DNA from: DASYXW01 sp035934405
GTDB lineage: Bacteria; Acidobacteriota; Terriglobia; UBA7540
DNA: 64,000 nt
Direction: 5' to 3'
Assembly (NCBI GenBank): GCA_035934405.1
Contig: DASYXW010000058.1
Location: 1-64,000, forward strand
Of this stretch, positions 44,274 through 53,276 are shown piece by piece; the first letter of the stretch is position 1, and each line of letters opens with the position of its first letter. A program made the position numbers and the translations under genes. The notes beneath the pieces are model-generated. The model made no database searches, was not told the origin of the DNA, and was given only the letters and a program-made list of their open reading frames with translations.

Positions 44274-45269
44274 ATGAGGGTACATCGCAGCTTCGCCCTT
44301 CGCGTTGGAACCTGCATCGTCGTTTTTCTGACCTCGGGTTTCTGCCCTCTGCCGCCTGGCCTTTGCTTTTCGCAGGACCCTCTCGGGCGGGCGGAAAATG
44401 CGGTGCGGGCGGCGAAGGCGCCGGGGGCTAAGGCAGCAGCCTACGTCGAACTGGGACTGGCCTATCTTTCAGAGGGCCAGGAACGGCAGGCCGAGGCACA
44501 ATTCAAGGCCGCGCTTGAACTGGATCCGTCCGAGAGCGACGCTTACCTTGAGCTCGGCAGCATCCGGCTCAATGAACGTCGGCTGCCGGAAGCGGAGCAG
44601 GAGTTCCGCGACGCTATCCGTGTGGCGCCAGGGCGGGCCCCAGCTTACGCTGCGCTGGGAGAGGTGCTGGCCGAGACCGGCAGGGCGGCGGAAGCCCGGC
44701 CGCTGCTCGAGAAAGCTATCGAGCTGGAACCGCGCGACTGGCACAGTCGATACGGTCTGGCCACGCTCTTGGCAGATGCCGGCGAAGCGGCCCGTGCCTC
44801 CGACCTGCTCAAAGCCGTCGTTCGATTGCAGCCCGATTTCGCCCCGGCGCGCGAGCAACTGGCGCTCGGCCTCTTGCGCCGCGGTGACGTAGACGGCGCG
44901 AGCGCCCAGGCGGACGCAATTCTGAGCAAGAATCCGCAGGCGGCGGAAGGACATCGAGTGATGGCGCTGGTGCTTTGGAAGCAGCGGCAGACCGAGGCGT
45001 CGCTCGCCGAGTGCGCCCAAGCACTCAATGCCGACCCCGATTCGGTCGCAATGCTGGCCCTGCAGGCACTCGAGCTGTCGCAGACCGGCAGCAAGAAGGA
45101 CGCCCGGACGGTGCTGGGTCGCGCCGCGAAGCTCCCGCCGCTCGGCCCGCGCATTGCCAACTCCGAGGTCTTTTGCCGGCTCATCCTGTGCGACGCGAAG
45201 GACATCGGCCCGGTGGGGGAGTTCCTGCAAAAGAACCGCTGGGTGGTGCAGCCCGCGCCAGCGCCCTGA
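44274..45269 (+). CDS. TPR-repeat exported protein
   Basis: The 331-residue protein has a hydrophobic leader (about 8-33) and about seven tetratricopeptide repeats (AAYVELGLAYLSEGQERQAE, AYLELGSIRLNERRLPEAEQ, AYAALGEVLAETGRAAEARP and similar). It should be a periplasmic protein-interaction scaffold. It follows the OB-fold gene by 25 bases. In position it could supply the TPR part that is missing from the ccmI-like protein, which is speculative. The gap 45270-45407 shows nothing recognisable. Confidence 0.8.
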   Translation: MRVHRSFALRVGTCIVVFLTSGFCPLPPGLCFSQDPLGRAENAVRAAKAPGAKAAAYVELGLAYLSEGQERQAEAQFKAALELDPSESDAYLELGSIRLNERRLPEAEQEFRDAIRVAPGRAPAYAALGEVLAETGRAAEARPLLEKAIELEPRDWHSRYGLATLLADAGEAARASDLLKAVVRLQPDFAPAREQLALGLLRRGDVDGASAQADAILSKNPQAAEGHRVMALVLWKQRQTEASLAECAQALNADPDSVAMLALQALELSQTGSKKDARTVLGRAAKLPPLGPRIANSEVFCRLILCDAKDIGPVGEFLQKNRWVVQPAPAP

Positions 45270-45407
45270 AGCGGTAGCCACGATCAGTCGTTCTGGGATT
45301 GACCGTGGGTTCTTGCATCGAAGGAACTCACGGTCAGGGAGGCGCCAACGGTCCGGCCGGAGCGGGGGGCCGGCCGTGGCTCCCCGCTCAACCCATCCAG
45401 AGCTGCC

Positions 45408-45914
45408 TTACCTGCCGCTGATGTGCAGCACATCCAGAATGAAATAGCTCCTGGTACGGACCAACAAAATATTCGCGCCGATGATACCTCGCCGGCAGCC
45501 GCAATCCACTGGCAAAGGCGGCAGCCGGCGCTCGAGTTCTACCGGCAAGGGCTGCAGGCGCTTTTGCAGGCCAGGAGGAAGCGTGCCGTGGCGCACCAGT
45601 TGCTTCTCCAGACCCGGCGGCAGGTTTCCGCCGCGCTTGGCGAGGCCCGGGGGAAGGCCCCGGCCCGGGCCCCCGTAGTACCTGGCAATGGCATCGCGCT
45701 CCCCGGCCTCAAATCGATAAGCGCGATGGCCGCGCCCTTTTTCGGCCGCTTCGCTCTGTTCGCCCTCGTTGCTGCGGGCCTTCTTCTCCTGCCCCAGATG
45801 CCTTCCCTGCCCTAAGGCGGCCGCGCCGGCCGCAACAGCCCCAAGAAGGGCGATGCCGAAAACGGCCAGCCTCGCTAGGACTACGCCCAGATGAAGCCGG
45901 TTTGATCGGAACAT
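45408..45914 (-). CDS. RcnB/CigR-like protein with LPPGL repeats
   Basis: The 168-residue protein has a signal peptide (about 8-33) and a charged linker, then YYGGPGRGLPPGLAKRGGN, LPPGLEKQLVRHG, LPPGLQKRL and two further diverged repeats, ending in a short beta-rich domain (IIGANILLVRTRSYFILDVL). The LPPGLxK repeat and the C-terminal beta segment are typical of RcnB/CigR-type periplasmic proteins, some linked to metal homeostasis. GGAGG stands 8 bases before the ATG. It is a single gene. Confidence 0.75.
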   Translation of the reverse strand: MFRSNRLHLGVVLARLAVFGIALLGAVAAGAAALGQGRHLGQEKKARSNEGEQSEAAEKGRGHRAYRFEAGERDAIARYYGGPGRGLPPGLAKRGGNLPPGLEKQLVRHGTLPPGLQKRLQPLPVELERRLPPLPVDCGCRRGIIGANILLVRTRSYFILDVLHISGR

Positions 45915-46061
45915 GGAACACCTCCGTTGTTGGTTGGGGCGGGCCTGAAATCCGCCCGGGCAAGTCATTCACCCATCCCGACGGCAGGGCTGCCCAAGAT
46001 CAACGCCGACCCGCGCCAGGGCACGTCGAGCGTCCGCCAACGCGCTATGACTTGATCCGGC

Positions 46062-46379
46062 TTACGTTCGACCCGCCGAACCTCCGTTCCGACGAATCAT
46101 CTTGTCGACGGTGTCGATCAGCGCGTTCAATTTGTCATTGGTTTCTGCCAGTTTCTCGTCGGTCTCCGCCAGCTTCTCGTTGACCGTCGCCATCGCCCGG
46201 TCGAGCCGTCTCACGTCGCTGCGCAGCGAGACACCATACCGAACCAGGCGGGTGACCACACGGTTGTTCAGCGCTACCACCCGCTCCAGGCGAGTGAGCC
46301 GCGCGTCGGACTTGGCCCACCGCGCTTCGTTCCGGGCTGCCTCCTTCAGCAGAAAGTCGATGGTTTTCTCAACGTCCAT
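46062..46379 (-). CDS. Small coiled-coil hypothetical protein
   Basis: The 105-residue soluble protein begins DVEKTIDFLLKEAARNEARW and continues as a helix with heptads and a duplicated LAET(D/N) unit (EKLAETDEKLAETNDKL). It is similar in design to the coiled-coil protein at 40425, so the two are probable paralogues. CAGGAG sits 6 bases before the chosen ATG. Function unknown. Confidence 0.65.
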   Translation of the reverse strand: MDVEKTIDFLLKEAARNEARWAKSDARLTRLERVVALNNRVVTRLVRYGVSLRSDVRRLDRAMATVNEKLAETDEKLAETNDKLNALIDTVDKMIRRNGGSAGRT

Positions 46380-46418
46380 GTCGGGCTCCTGCAAGATTGT
46401 ACAACACCAAGGCCTCCG

Positions 46419-48413
46419 TCACTCCCCCGCAATCTCCGTGTACCGCAACTGCTGCTTCACGATGTCGCGCGGGTAAGAAATCTCAACCTCCGACTTGCCG
46501 TCAGGACCCTTGCGGAGTTCCAGGTCCGGGTTGATGCCCACCCAATATGTGGGCAAGTCGAGCGTCTTGTAACGGGCCACGACCTGGTCACGCCAGTCGG
46601 TATTGAAGTGGATGCCGTATTTCGTGATGAGCGCTTTGGCGGCGTCGTAATCACCTTCAGCCTTGATGCGCATGAGTTCGCTGAGCAGCATGCCGACGCC
46701 CTTGCGCATTCCCTGGTAGTCAGTCACGACAAGATACACCTTGCCGTCGCGGATCATGGGCTGGATCGAGCCGGTCTTGTCGCGAATGTAGTTGACAATG
46801 AGCTGCGTGCCGCGGCGGTGGTCTTCTTCAATCGTGTCGCCTTTGGGAACCTCGCGAAGCTGGACGAGCGCGGCACGAGCCTCGCTATCATAGGCAGTTT
46901 TGGCCACGTCGTAGCTAGGCATGGCGCCCATCTCAACGAGTTTCGGGTCCCAGAAATTCCACAGCGCCATCAGGTCGGCGCGAGTCTCTTCGAGCGTCGA
47001 ATAGTACTCCTTGATGTAGTAAGCGGGCTCGTGCGTGAGCTTGGGATTGATCTTGCCGGAGCCGTGCCCGATGACTTCGTGCATGGCAGTGAAAAGATTT
47101 TCCGCCAAGTCGCCGTACTTGCGCGCCCGCTCAATTTCCGCCTGCGAGTTGGCGAACTCTTCGGCCACTTTGCTGCCCGTGGCGCTATTGAGGGCGCGAA
47201 TCGAGCCAGTGAAGATGAAGCTCTTGGAGCCGTACTTCTCGTGGATCTCGTCCTCATTGGGCAAGTTGTCACCGATGGTGGTGACGTCGAAATCGCCGGT
47301 CTCAATCAGTGCCTCGTCGGCGTTGGCGAGCGGCGGGTTGGGCTTCTCCTGTTTGTACTTCGGATCCCAGGGGGCGCGCTGCTCGAAGTAGCCGGCGTTC
47401 TCGGCGAACCCGCGCATGAGCTTGTTCAGGTTCTCGTCCACCACGGTCACAAAGCCCTGAATAGCGCCCTTCGCGCCGCGCGGGTCCTTGTAGACTTCGA
47501 CGAAGCCGTTGGAGAAATCAGGATTAGTCTTGTCCTGCACCCAGGCGATGCCGCAGGCGATCCAGTCGGCGCGATCGCCGGTCTCGTAATAGCGGATGAG
47601 GTTGTTGATGACTTTCTTCTGCGACTCGGGGGCATACGGCAGAGCTTCCTTGAGGTACTTGATGGCGCGGCGCAGCTCAGGGGCATATAGGCCCGGCGGA
47701 ACTTTTCCATCTGGCGTGCCGGCGCGATAGACTTCCTCCACCAGCTTGCCGTTCTTCTTGGTCAGGCGCGAATTGAGCGGGAACTTCTCCGCGAAACCCT
47801 TGAGGTCCGCCGTGCTCACGCCCTGATACAAAGTCTCGCCGCTGGCGAGCAGCGGGTCCTGGCCGTTCGGCGGATTTTTCCACGTGGTCATGGGCTGAAA
47901 GTTGGGATCGAAGATCGGCTTCTGGAGCTCACTTAGCTCATGCTCCAGTTTTGCGGCCGAGCCGAGCTTGGCGCCGTTCTTCCGGGCCTGAATCGCCGCC
48001 GCCTTCAGTTCTTCGGGCGTGAAATCCGGCAGAAACTTGGCCGAGGTGAAGGTGTTGTGATTCCCGTGGTTGCCCCAGAAGAGCTTAGTGTAATCCGTGA
48101 TCTTCTTGAGCGCCGTGGGGTCGATGCCCCCGGAGTGGGTCACAATCTGCTCCAGCAGATGCTTCTCGCGCAGGCCATAAGCCGAGTTCTGGTCGTAGAC
48201 GATGGGGTTGACGGCGATCGCCGCCATCGAGAGCCAGTAAGCGTCGAGCTTCTGCTCCGCGGAAAGATCGTTGAAGCTGTCGGCGTTGAGCTGAATGAAG
48301 CCGGTCTGCTCGACGCGCTCGACCAGGGCGCTGGGCGGCGCGGCTTCCTGGGCGGCGGCGGTCGAGAAAGCCAAAAGCAGGAAGGCGAGAGTGGAACGGA
48401 TTTTCAGGCGCAA
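46419..48413 (-). CDS. Peptidase family M49 (dipeptidyl-peptidase III-like), exported
   Basis: The 664-residue protein has a signal peptide (1-21), unlike the cytosolic eukaryotic enzymes. It carries the M49 zinc-binding signature HEVIGH at 445-450 followed by GSGK, and the second motif EETRADL with Glu475/476 supplying the third ligand. In the family the first motif is HEXXGH, which matches. It should remove dipeptides from peptide N-termini in the periplasm. The gene is single; its upstream region contains a CCACAGAG-type inverted repeat. Confidence 0.85.
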   Translation of the reverse strand: MRLKIRSTLAFLLLAFSTAAAQEAAPPSALVERVEQTGFIQLNADSFNDLSAEQKLDAYWLSMAAIAVNPIVYDQNSAYGLREKHLLEQIVTHSGGIDPTALKKITDYTKLFWGNHGNHNTFTSAKFLPDFTPEELKAAAIQARKNGAKLGSAAKLEHELSELQKPIFDPNFQPMTTWKNPPNGQDPLLASGETLYQGVSTADLKGFAEKFPLNSRLTKKNGKLVEEVYRAGTPDGKVPPGLYAPELRRAIKYLKEALPYAPESQKKVINNLIRYYETGDRADWIACGIAWVQDKTNPDFSNGFVEVYKDPRGAKGAIQGFVTVVDENLNKLMRGFAENAGYFEQRAPWDPKYKQEKPNPPLANADEALIETGDFDVTTIGDNLPNEDEIHEKYGSKSFIFTGSIRALNSATGSKVAEEFANSQAEIERARKYGDLAENLFTAMHEVIGHGSGKINPKLTHEPAYYIKEYYSTLEETRADLMALWNFWDPKLVEMGAMPSYDVAKTAYDSEARAALVQLREVPKGDTIEEDHRRGTQLIVNYIRDKTGSIQPMIRDGKVYLVVTDYQGMRKGVGMLLSELMRIKAEGDYDAAKALITKYGIHFNTDWRDQVVARYKTLDLPTYWVGINPDLELRKGPDGKSEVEISYPRDIVKQQLRYTEIAGE

Positions 48414-48443
48414 GGGAAAGACTCCTCTCGTGAAATACAGCGT

Positions 48444-48598
48444 CTAACCACAGAGACACCGAGGCACAGAGAAGAAACTGCAGAGCGGAGGAAACCAAGT
48501 CAAGGGGTTGAACTTAGGTTTGCACGGCTTCTGCACTGGTGATTTGTTTGCGTCTTGCTCTTCCGTTTTTCGCTGTGTCTCCGTGCCTCTGTGGCCAA
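48444..48598. repeat. CCACAGAGACAC inverted repeat pair
   Basis: AACCACAGAGACACCGAGG (48446-48464) and its diverged inverse CTCCGTGCCTCTGTGG (about 48577-48592) frame the gap between the M49 gene and the toxin gene. The word CACAGAGnC is a dispersed intergenic repeat also seen in unrelated bacteria. Confidence 0.6.
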
Positions 48599-48607
48599 CG
48601 ACTGCGT

Positions 48608-48856
48608 TTAAGCGTCCGCCCGCAGGCCGACGTGCAGCACGGTCACCGCCCCTTGCTGCGAGTCAAGCTCGTAAACCACCCGGAACTTCCCCACGGGCAA
48701 GCGCCACCCGTCACGTTCAGCCAGCTTCCCGGACGCCGGCGGTATGGGGTCGCGCGCGAGCGAGCGGATGCCGTCGCGGACCTCTTGATAGGATTCGAGG
48801 GGCAGGCCGGCCAGTTCCTCCTGGGCACGCCGCAGGATCCTCACCGTGTAGGTCAT
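48608..48856 (-). CDS. RelE/ParE-family toxin
   Basis: The 82-residue protein has the RelE/ParE fold signature: TYTVRILRRAQEELAGLP at the N-terminus, a central LARDPIPPASGKL segment and the C-terminal GWRLPVGKFRVVYELD strand pair. RelE-type members cut mRNA on the ribosome, while ParE-type members poison gyrase; the sequence does not decide. It follows its antitoxin by 73 bases, a longer gap than is usual for such pairs. Confidence 0.85.
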   Translation of the reverse strand: MTYTVRILRRAQEELAGLPLESYQEVRDGIRSLARDPIPPASGKLAERDGWRLPVGKFRVVYELDSQQGAVTVLHVGLRADA

Positions 48857-48929
48857 ACGCTCGAAGCCGGTTGTCTCTCAGCGTGCATACCGGGCGCGGT
48901 AAGCAACGTCCCAAACTGGCCTATCCGGC

Positions 48930-49127
48930 CTACCGGGCGCTCTCGATCTCCTCGACGGCGGCGTCGAAGGCCACCGCTTCGTCGCCCGCCGACTTAGCGG
49001 CATCATAAGCGCGAACCGATTCTTCCGCCTCGACCTCCTGCAGCAGGTCCTTGCAGTCGGTGATGTCGAGATGCACCACACGCCGGCCGAACTTGTCAAC
49101 GGTATAACGTTCGCGGATGTTGGCCAT
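48930..49127 (-). CDS. Antitoxin of the RelE/ParE-type pair
   Basis: The 65-residue protein (NIRERYTVDKFGRRVVHLDI, then an acidic helical tail with DLLQEVEAEESVRAYDAAK) is of the type encoded directly upstream of RelE/ParE toxins in Acidobacteriota and cyanobacteria. Its acidic C-terminus would wrap the toxin. Autoregulation by the N-terminal part is likely by family analogy. A TCAGTTC word array directly precedes the start. Confidence 0.75.
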   Translation of the reverse strand: MANIRERYTVDKFGRRVVHLDITDCKDLLQEVEAEESVRAYDAAKSAGDEAVAFDAAVEEIESAR

Positions 49128-49129
49128 TT

Positions 49130-49160
49130 TCAGTTCTCAGTTCTCAGTTGTCGTTCTCAG
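49130..49160. repeat. CAGTTCT word array upstream of the antitoxin
   Basis: CAGTTCTCAGTTCTCAGTTG and a following CGTTCTCAG give about four copies of a heptamer in the antitoxin leader. Confidence 0.75.
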
Positions 49161-49291
49161 CGAAGAAACGCATGACTGCCAACTCGCTTCCTCGCCAGCT
49201 TAATACAGTCGCACCGCCGAAGCAAACGCAGCGGATTTGCGCTATGATAACAGAAGGGGCGTGGTTATCTCTTGAATGGAGGTCAACGAAC

Positions 49292-49693
49292 ATGAAGAAG
49301 AGAATGCTGTCAGTTCTGGGTCTGATGGTGTTTGCGCTTCTCGGGGCAACGTGGGGAATGTCGCAGGACACGGGTACGCAGACGGAAACTCCTGCCGCCA
49401 AGGCTCCGGCGATGAAGAAGATGGCGAAGCCGGCCAGGGCCGCGGCCATGCAGTCGGAGACGCTTTCCGGGACAATCACGATGGTTGACGCCGCAAAGAA
49501 ACTTGTGGTGGTGACCGATTCAGGCGGCGTACCGTTCAATTTTGTTGTGAACGGCGCCACGCGGATCAAGGTCGGCGACAAGAAGGGCAAGTTGGCTGAC
49601 CTCTCGTCGGACACCACCAAACAGGCTTCCGTCACGTTCGTGGCCATGAAAAAACGGGGCAACATCGCGAAGAGTATTGAAGTGACCGAGTGA
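49292..49693 (+). CDS. Small exported OB-fold-like hypothetical protein
   Basis: The 133-residue protein has a signal peptide (about 5-24), a Lys/Ala/Met-rich linker and a compact beta domain (SGTITMVDAAKKLVVVTDSG, GATRIKVGDKKGKL, KQASVTFVAMKKRG) typical of small OB-fold or DUF5666-like periplasmic proteins. GGAGGT stands 8-9 bases before the chosen ATG. A TATGAT box at 49243 could be a -10. Function unknown. Confidence 0.7.
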   Translation: MKKRMLSVLGLMVFALLGATWGMSQDTGTQTETPAAKAPAMKKMAKPARAAAMQSETLSGTITMVDAAKKLVVVTDSGGVPFNFVVNGATRIKVGDKKGKLADLSSDTTKQASVTFVAMKKRGNIAKSIEVTE

Positions 49694-49841
49694 CCCCTCG
49701 GCGCCGGGGACCAATCAGTCGGCATCAGCTCCGCGACGCCATAGGCGAGGATGCGGGCCGGGAAGAACGCAGAGTGCTGTAACCGTTACGCCCGCTGCGC
49801 ATCCAGCAGAGTGTGTCTATCAAAGTGACAGGGAGGAATTC

Positions 49842-50168
49842 ATGAAGAGATTCATTTACCTGGGCGCCGCGATGCTGATGTTGGCAGGTCTCAGCTTGGC
49901 GGCTTCGGCCGCGCCCAAGACTTTTACCGGCAGCATCAGCGACAGCATGTGCGGCCAGAAACACATGATGGCGGGCAGCGACAAAGCCTGTACGCTGGCG
50001 TGCGTTAAGGAAGGCGCCAAGTACGTGCTCGCGGACTCTGGCGGCAAGAAGGTATACCAGCTCAGCGATCAGGGCAAGGCGGCCCAGTTCCCCGGCGAAA
50101 AAGTGACGGTCACCGGGACGCTCAATGGGGATACGATTGCCGTGCAGTCCATCGAAACGGCCAAATAG
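49842..50168 (+). CDS. Small periplasmic Cys-containing OB-fold protein
   Basis: The 108-residue protein has a signal peptide (1-23), then SDSMCGQKHMMAGSDKACTL with C37, C50 and C54, and a beta domain ending VTVTGTLNGDTIAVQSIE. Proteins of this kind are frequent and often multicopy in Acidobacteriota; the Cys/His/Met cluster could bind a metal. GGGAGGA precedes the ATG. Its domain resembles that of the neighbour at 49292, so the two may be related. Confidence 0.7.
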   Translation: MKRFIYLGAAMLMLAGLSLAASAAPKTFTGSISDSMCGQKHMMAGSDKACTLACVKEGAKYVLADSGGKKVYQLSDQGKAAQFPGEKVTVTGTLNGDTIAVQSIETAK

Positions 50169-50257
50169 CGGCAGGGTTCGAGCCCGCAAGGGTGGCGCAT
50201 ACCTCACACGCCACCCGCCACCCGCGATTTGATACTCTCTCTTTTGAAAGGAGATTC

Positions 50258-50416
50258 ATGATTGATGCCAAGACCGGGCAGACCGAAGCCGGCACACGGG
50301 CCGACGAGTGGAAAGTGCGCCGCGTGGGTCCGGTGACTTTCGCGATCTCCAAGCCGAAGCGCAAGGCCCACAAACTTCGCCAGAGCCGGATTAAGAACCG
50401 GCGGCGATCCCGCTAA
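50258..50416 (+). CDS. Small basic hypothetical protein (52 residues)
   Basis: AAAGGAGAT stands five bases before the ATG, an excellent ribosome site that decides the start. The product is hydrophilic with a basic C-terminus (KPKRKAHKLRQSRIKNRRRS), possibly nucleic-acid binding. The family was not recognised. A hairpin follows at 50436. Confidence 0.55.
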   Translation: MIDAKTGQTEAGTRADEWKVRRVGPVTFAISKPKRKAHKLRQSRIKNRRRSR

Positions 50417-50435
50417 CGGTGGTTTGCCTGCCAAC

Positions 50436-50472
50436 ATGGCCCGCCGGTCCGCAATGTTCGCCGGTGGGCCAT
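50436..50472 (+). terminator. Hairpin after the 52-residue gene
   Basis: ATGGCCCGCCGG and CCGGTGGGCCAT form a 12-bp stem with one G-T pair and a 13-base loop. There is no T-tract, so it is either an atypical terminator or a repeat. Confidence 0.35.
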
Positions 50473-50610
50473 TGCGCAGCTTCGCGGCCAGGGAGGAGGC
50501 TTCAAGCGGCGCCGCAGCAAACGAAAGTCTCAGTTCGCCTCCAGCCAGACAACTCCCGTAGGCTTGTCAACCTCTATTCTGAATGAGACTCAATCGAGGT
50601 TAACGAAACC

Positions 50611-52440
50611 GTGAGACGAGCGTGCGTGGTAAAGGTTTTGGTCACCCTGATCGCGTGCCTTATCGCAGGTCCGGGGTGGGCGGCGCAAAAGCCACTCAGC
50701 CAGGACGACGTCCAGTTGCTACTGCTCGGCGGCGCGACCGAGCAGCGGATGCTGGCTTTGGTGAGCGCGCGCGGCGTGGACTTCCAGATGACGCCCGCGC
50801 TGGAGAAGAAGCTCCGCGATGCGGGCGCCACGGACCCGATTATCGCGGCGCTGAACAACGCGGGCCCGCGGCGGAGCGAAGGAGCGGCGAGTGCGCCGGG
50901 CGCGGGCAATTCTTCCCTGCCGCCTTCCGGTCACGACCCGTCAGCGCCTGCTCCACCTGCTGCTTCCAGCCCCGTGCGGCTAGCCGGCCCGACAGTCTCG
51001 CCGAGCGCGACCCAGGGTGCTCCGGCATCAAACCAGCAGGCTCAAGTGCCAACGTCCGCTTCCGTCAATCAGAAGATCGCTGCCGTCCTTGACGACCTTT
51101 CCAGCCACCCCCGCGAACGCCTCAGCGAATACCCTTACGCGCCGATGTTTTCCCTGAAGGACCTTTCGGGCCGGAAGCTCGATCTTCACGACTATAAGGG
51201 CAAAGTTGTCATGCTGGACTTCTGGGCCACGTGGTGCGGACCCTGCCGCAGCGAGATTCCAAAATTCGTCGGCCTCGAGCGGCGGTATCACGACCAGGGC
51301 TTCCAGTTGATTGGCGTCTCGGTTGACCGCAGCAGCATCCCGGTGCGCAGCTTCTACCGGCGCTATGGCATGAACTATCCCGTGGCCCTGTGCGACTCTT
51401 TCACCCGAAACGCCTACGGCGGACTCCGCGGCGTGCCCACCACCTTGCTGATTGGCCGCGACGGCCGCATCTACGCCACCGTGGTTGGGGCGCCCGCAGA
51501 CCTCAGCTATTTCGAGGAAAAGATCCAGACCCTTCTGGCCGAACCGGCAAACGGCCAGAAACCGATTCTGGCGGCTGCCACGAAGTCACCGGCGAACAGC
51601 ACGACGACACGACTGGTGCAAGTGGCGAGCACATCAAGCCCGCCGGGCACAGCAAGTCCGTCACGCTCCGCCGCGAAACCGGCCGCTCCCAACCCAACGC
51701 CGAACCTGAGTGATCCAAGCGCCGCAGAAATCCAGAGGATCATCCAGGCGTTCGCCGCCAAAGAAGAGCTGTTCAAGGAGGCGCGGGACGGTTATACCTA
51801 TCACCAGATCAACAAGGTGGAGACGCTCGACGCTGATAGTCAGCCGAACGGCGAATTCGAACAGGACTGGGACATTCTGTACGACGACAACGGCAAGCGC
51901 ATCGAGCGCGTGACCTACGCGCCGCTCGACACGCTGAAAGGCGTCCTGATTACCGAGCAGGATATTGACGCCATCCGTCACCTCCAGCCCTTCGTGCTCA
52001 CCACCGCTGTCCTTCCCGAGTACGACGTGAGCTATCTCGGGCACGTCAAGCTGGACGAACTCACCGCGTATGTGTTTCGCGTGCGTCCCAAGGTGGTTAA
52101 GAAAGGGGGCCAATACTTCCAGGGTGTGGTTTGGGTGGACGACCGCGACCTGCAGATCGTGAAAGCAGAGGGAAAACCTGTCTTTGACAAAGAATTGAAG
52201 GAAGTGAAGGGCCAGCAGTTTCCGCGCTTCACCACCTGGCGCGAGCAGATCGACGGGAAGTTCTGGTTTCCGACCTTCACCATGGCCGATGACACGCTCT
52301 ACTTTCCGGACGGTCCCGTGCACCTCAAGGAAATCATCAAGTACACCGACTACAAACAGTTCAAGTCAACGGTGAAGATTCTGGGTATGACGCCCAATGG
52401 CAAGACGCCGGGAAACCCGCCGAAAGATCAGAAACAGTGA
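50611..52440 (+). CDS. TlpA-like thioredoxin fused to lipoprotein-sorting-like domain
   Basis: The 609-residue exported protein has a signal peptide (1-24), a short helical domain (28-83; LSQDDVQLLLLGGATEQRM), a Pro/Ser linker, a TlpA-type thioredoxin domain (about 170-310) with the active site W208-CGPC-212 and cis-Pro in GVPTTLL, a second low-complexity linker and a C-terminal beta domain (370-600) resembling outer-membrane lipoprotein-sorting proteins (DWDILYDDNGKRIERVTY, FPRFTTWREQIDGKFWFP). TlpA domains reduce periplasmic disulfides; as no ccmG lies in the ccm cluster, this may serve apocytochromes, but that is inference. Its stop overlaps the methyltransferase start. Confidence 0.85.
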   Translation: MRRACVVKVLVTLIACLIAGPGWAAQKPLSQDDVQLLLLGGATEQRMLALVSARGVDFQMTPALEKKLRDAGATDPIIAALNNAGPRRSEGAASAPGAGNSSLPPSGHDPSAPAPPAASSPVRLAGPTVSPSATQGAPASNQQAQVPTSASVNQKIAAVLDDLSSHPRERLSEYPYAPMFSLKDLSGRKLDLHDYKGKVVMLDFWATWCGPCRSEIPKFVGLERRYHDQGFQLIGVSVDRSSIPVRSFYRRYGMNYPVALCDSFTRNAYGGLRGVPTTLLIGRDGRIYATVVGAPADLSYFEEKIQTLLAEPANGQKPILAAATKSPANSTTTRLVQVASTSSPPGTASPSRSAAKPAAPNPTPNLSDPSAAEIQRIIQAFAAKEELFKEARDGYTYHQINKVETLDADSQPNGEFEQDWDILYDDNGKRIERVTYAPLDTLKGVLITEQDIDAIRHLQPFVLTTAVLPEYDVSYLGHVKLDELTAYVFRVRPKVVKKGGQYFQGVVWVDDRDLQIVKAEGKPVFDKELKEVKGQQFPRFTTWREQIDGKFWFPTFTMADDTLYFPDGPVHLKEIIKYTDYKQFKSTVKILGMTPNGKTPGNPPKDQKQ

Positions 52441-53204
52441 ACGAGTGGAACTGGCGCGTAGTGCTGGTGCGGCCGCGAAACCCCTTGAACATCGGCGCTG
52501 CGGCACGGGCCCTCGCCAACTTCGGATTCCGCGAGCTGGTGGTGGTCGCGCCCTTCGGTCCGACGTGGCGGGAGACGCGCTCCGCCGTCGGAGCCGAAGA
52601 GTTGATCCGCTCCGCGCGCGCGGTGGACACCCTGGATGAGGCGGTGGCCGACCGGACGATGATGATCGGAACCACGTCGGGTTCGCGGCGTAATCTCGAC
52701 CGTGAACTGATCTCCCTGCAAGAATTGCCCGCATGGCTGAGCGCCAATGCCGGCTCGCCGCGGCGGGTGGCATCTCGCAGCAAGCCAGCGCCAGCGGCGC
52801 TGCTGTTCGGCTCCGAGAAGACCGGGCTCTCCAACGAGCACCTGAGCTATTGCCACGCACTCGTCCGGATTCCCACTTCGCCCGTCTGTCCTTCCATGAA
52901 CCTCGGCCAGGCGGTTGCCGTCTGCTGCTATGAGCTGGCTCGCACGGGCGCGGTCTCCAGCCAGTCTCCCGCGTTACGCCAGCACATCTCGCGTCCCACC
53001 AACATGCAGTCGCTCGACCATCTGCTCACCCGCGCCGTGAGCGTCCTCGACCAAACGGGTTACCTGCAGCCCAAGAGCCGCGACGCTATGATCATCAAGC
53101 TGCGCCGCCTGCTCGTTGATTTACGTCTCACCAACAACGACGCCAAGATCCTGGGCGGGGTGCTGGCTCAGGTCGAATGGAAGCTAGGAATCTCGAACGA
53201 TTGA
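52437..53204 (+). CDS. TrmJ-like SPOUT RNA methyltransferase
   Basis: The 255-residue protein has the SPOUT motifs: VVLVRPRNPLNIGAAARALANFG (motif 1 with the substrate Asn and Arg), LLFGSEKTGLSNEHL (motif 2) and IPTSPVCPSMNLGQAVAVCCYEL (motif 3, knot). A C-terminal helical extension of about 80 residues fits TrmJ, which 2'-O-methylates position 32 of tRNA. Start GTG overlaps the previous stop by four bases (GTGA), so the two are coupled despite unrelated roles. Confidence 0.88.
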   Translation: MNEWNWRVVLVRPRNPLNIGAAARALANFGFRELVVVAPFGPTWRETRSAVGAEELIRSARAVDTLDEAVADRTMMIGTTSGSRRNLDRELISLQELPAWLSANAGSPRRVASRSKPAPAALLFGSEKTGLSNEHLSYCHALVRIPTSPVCPSMNLGQAVAVCCYELARTGAVSSQSPALRQHISRPTNMQSLDHLLTRAVSVLDQTGYLQPKSRDAMIIKLRRLLVDLRLTNNDAKILGGVLAQVEWKLGISND

Positions 53205-53276
53205 GAGGTCGCGGTGAATTCCTTGCCTTCCCTGCCCCGGTTGTTTAGAATCGCCCCCTGGAGCATGGAGGACGGC

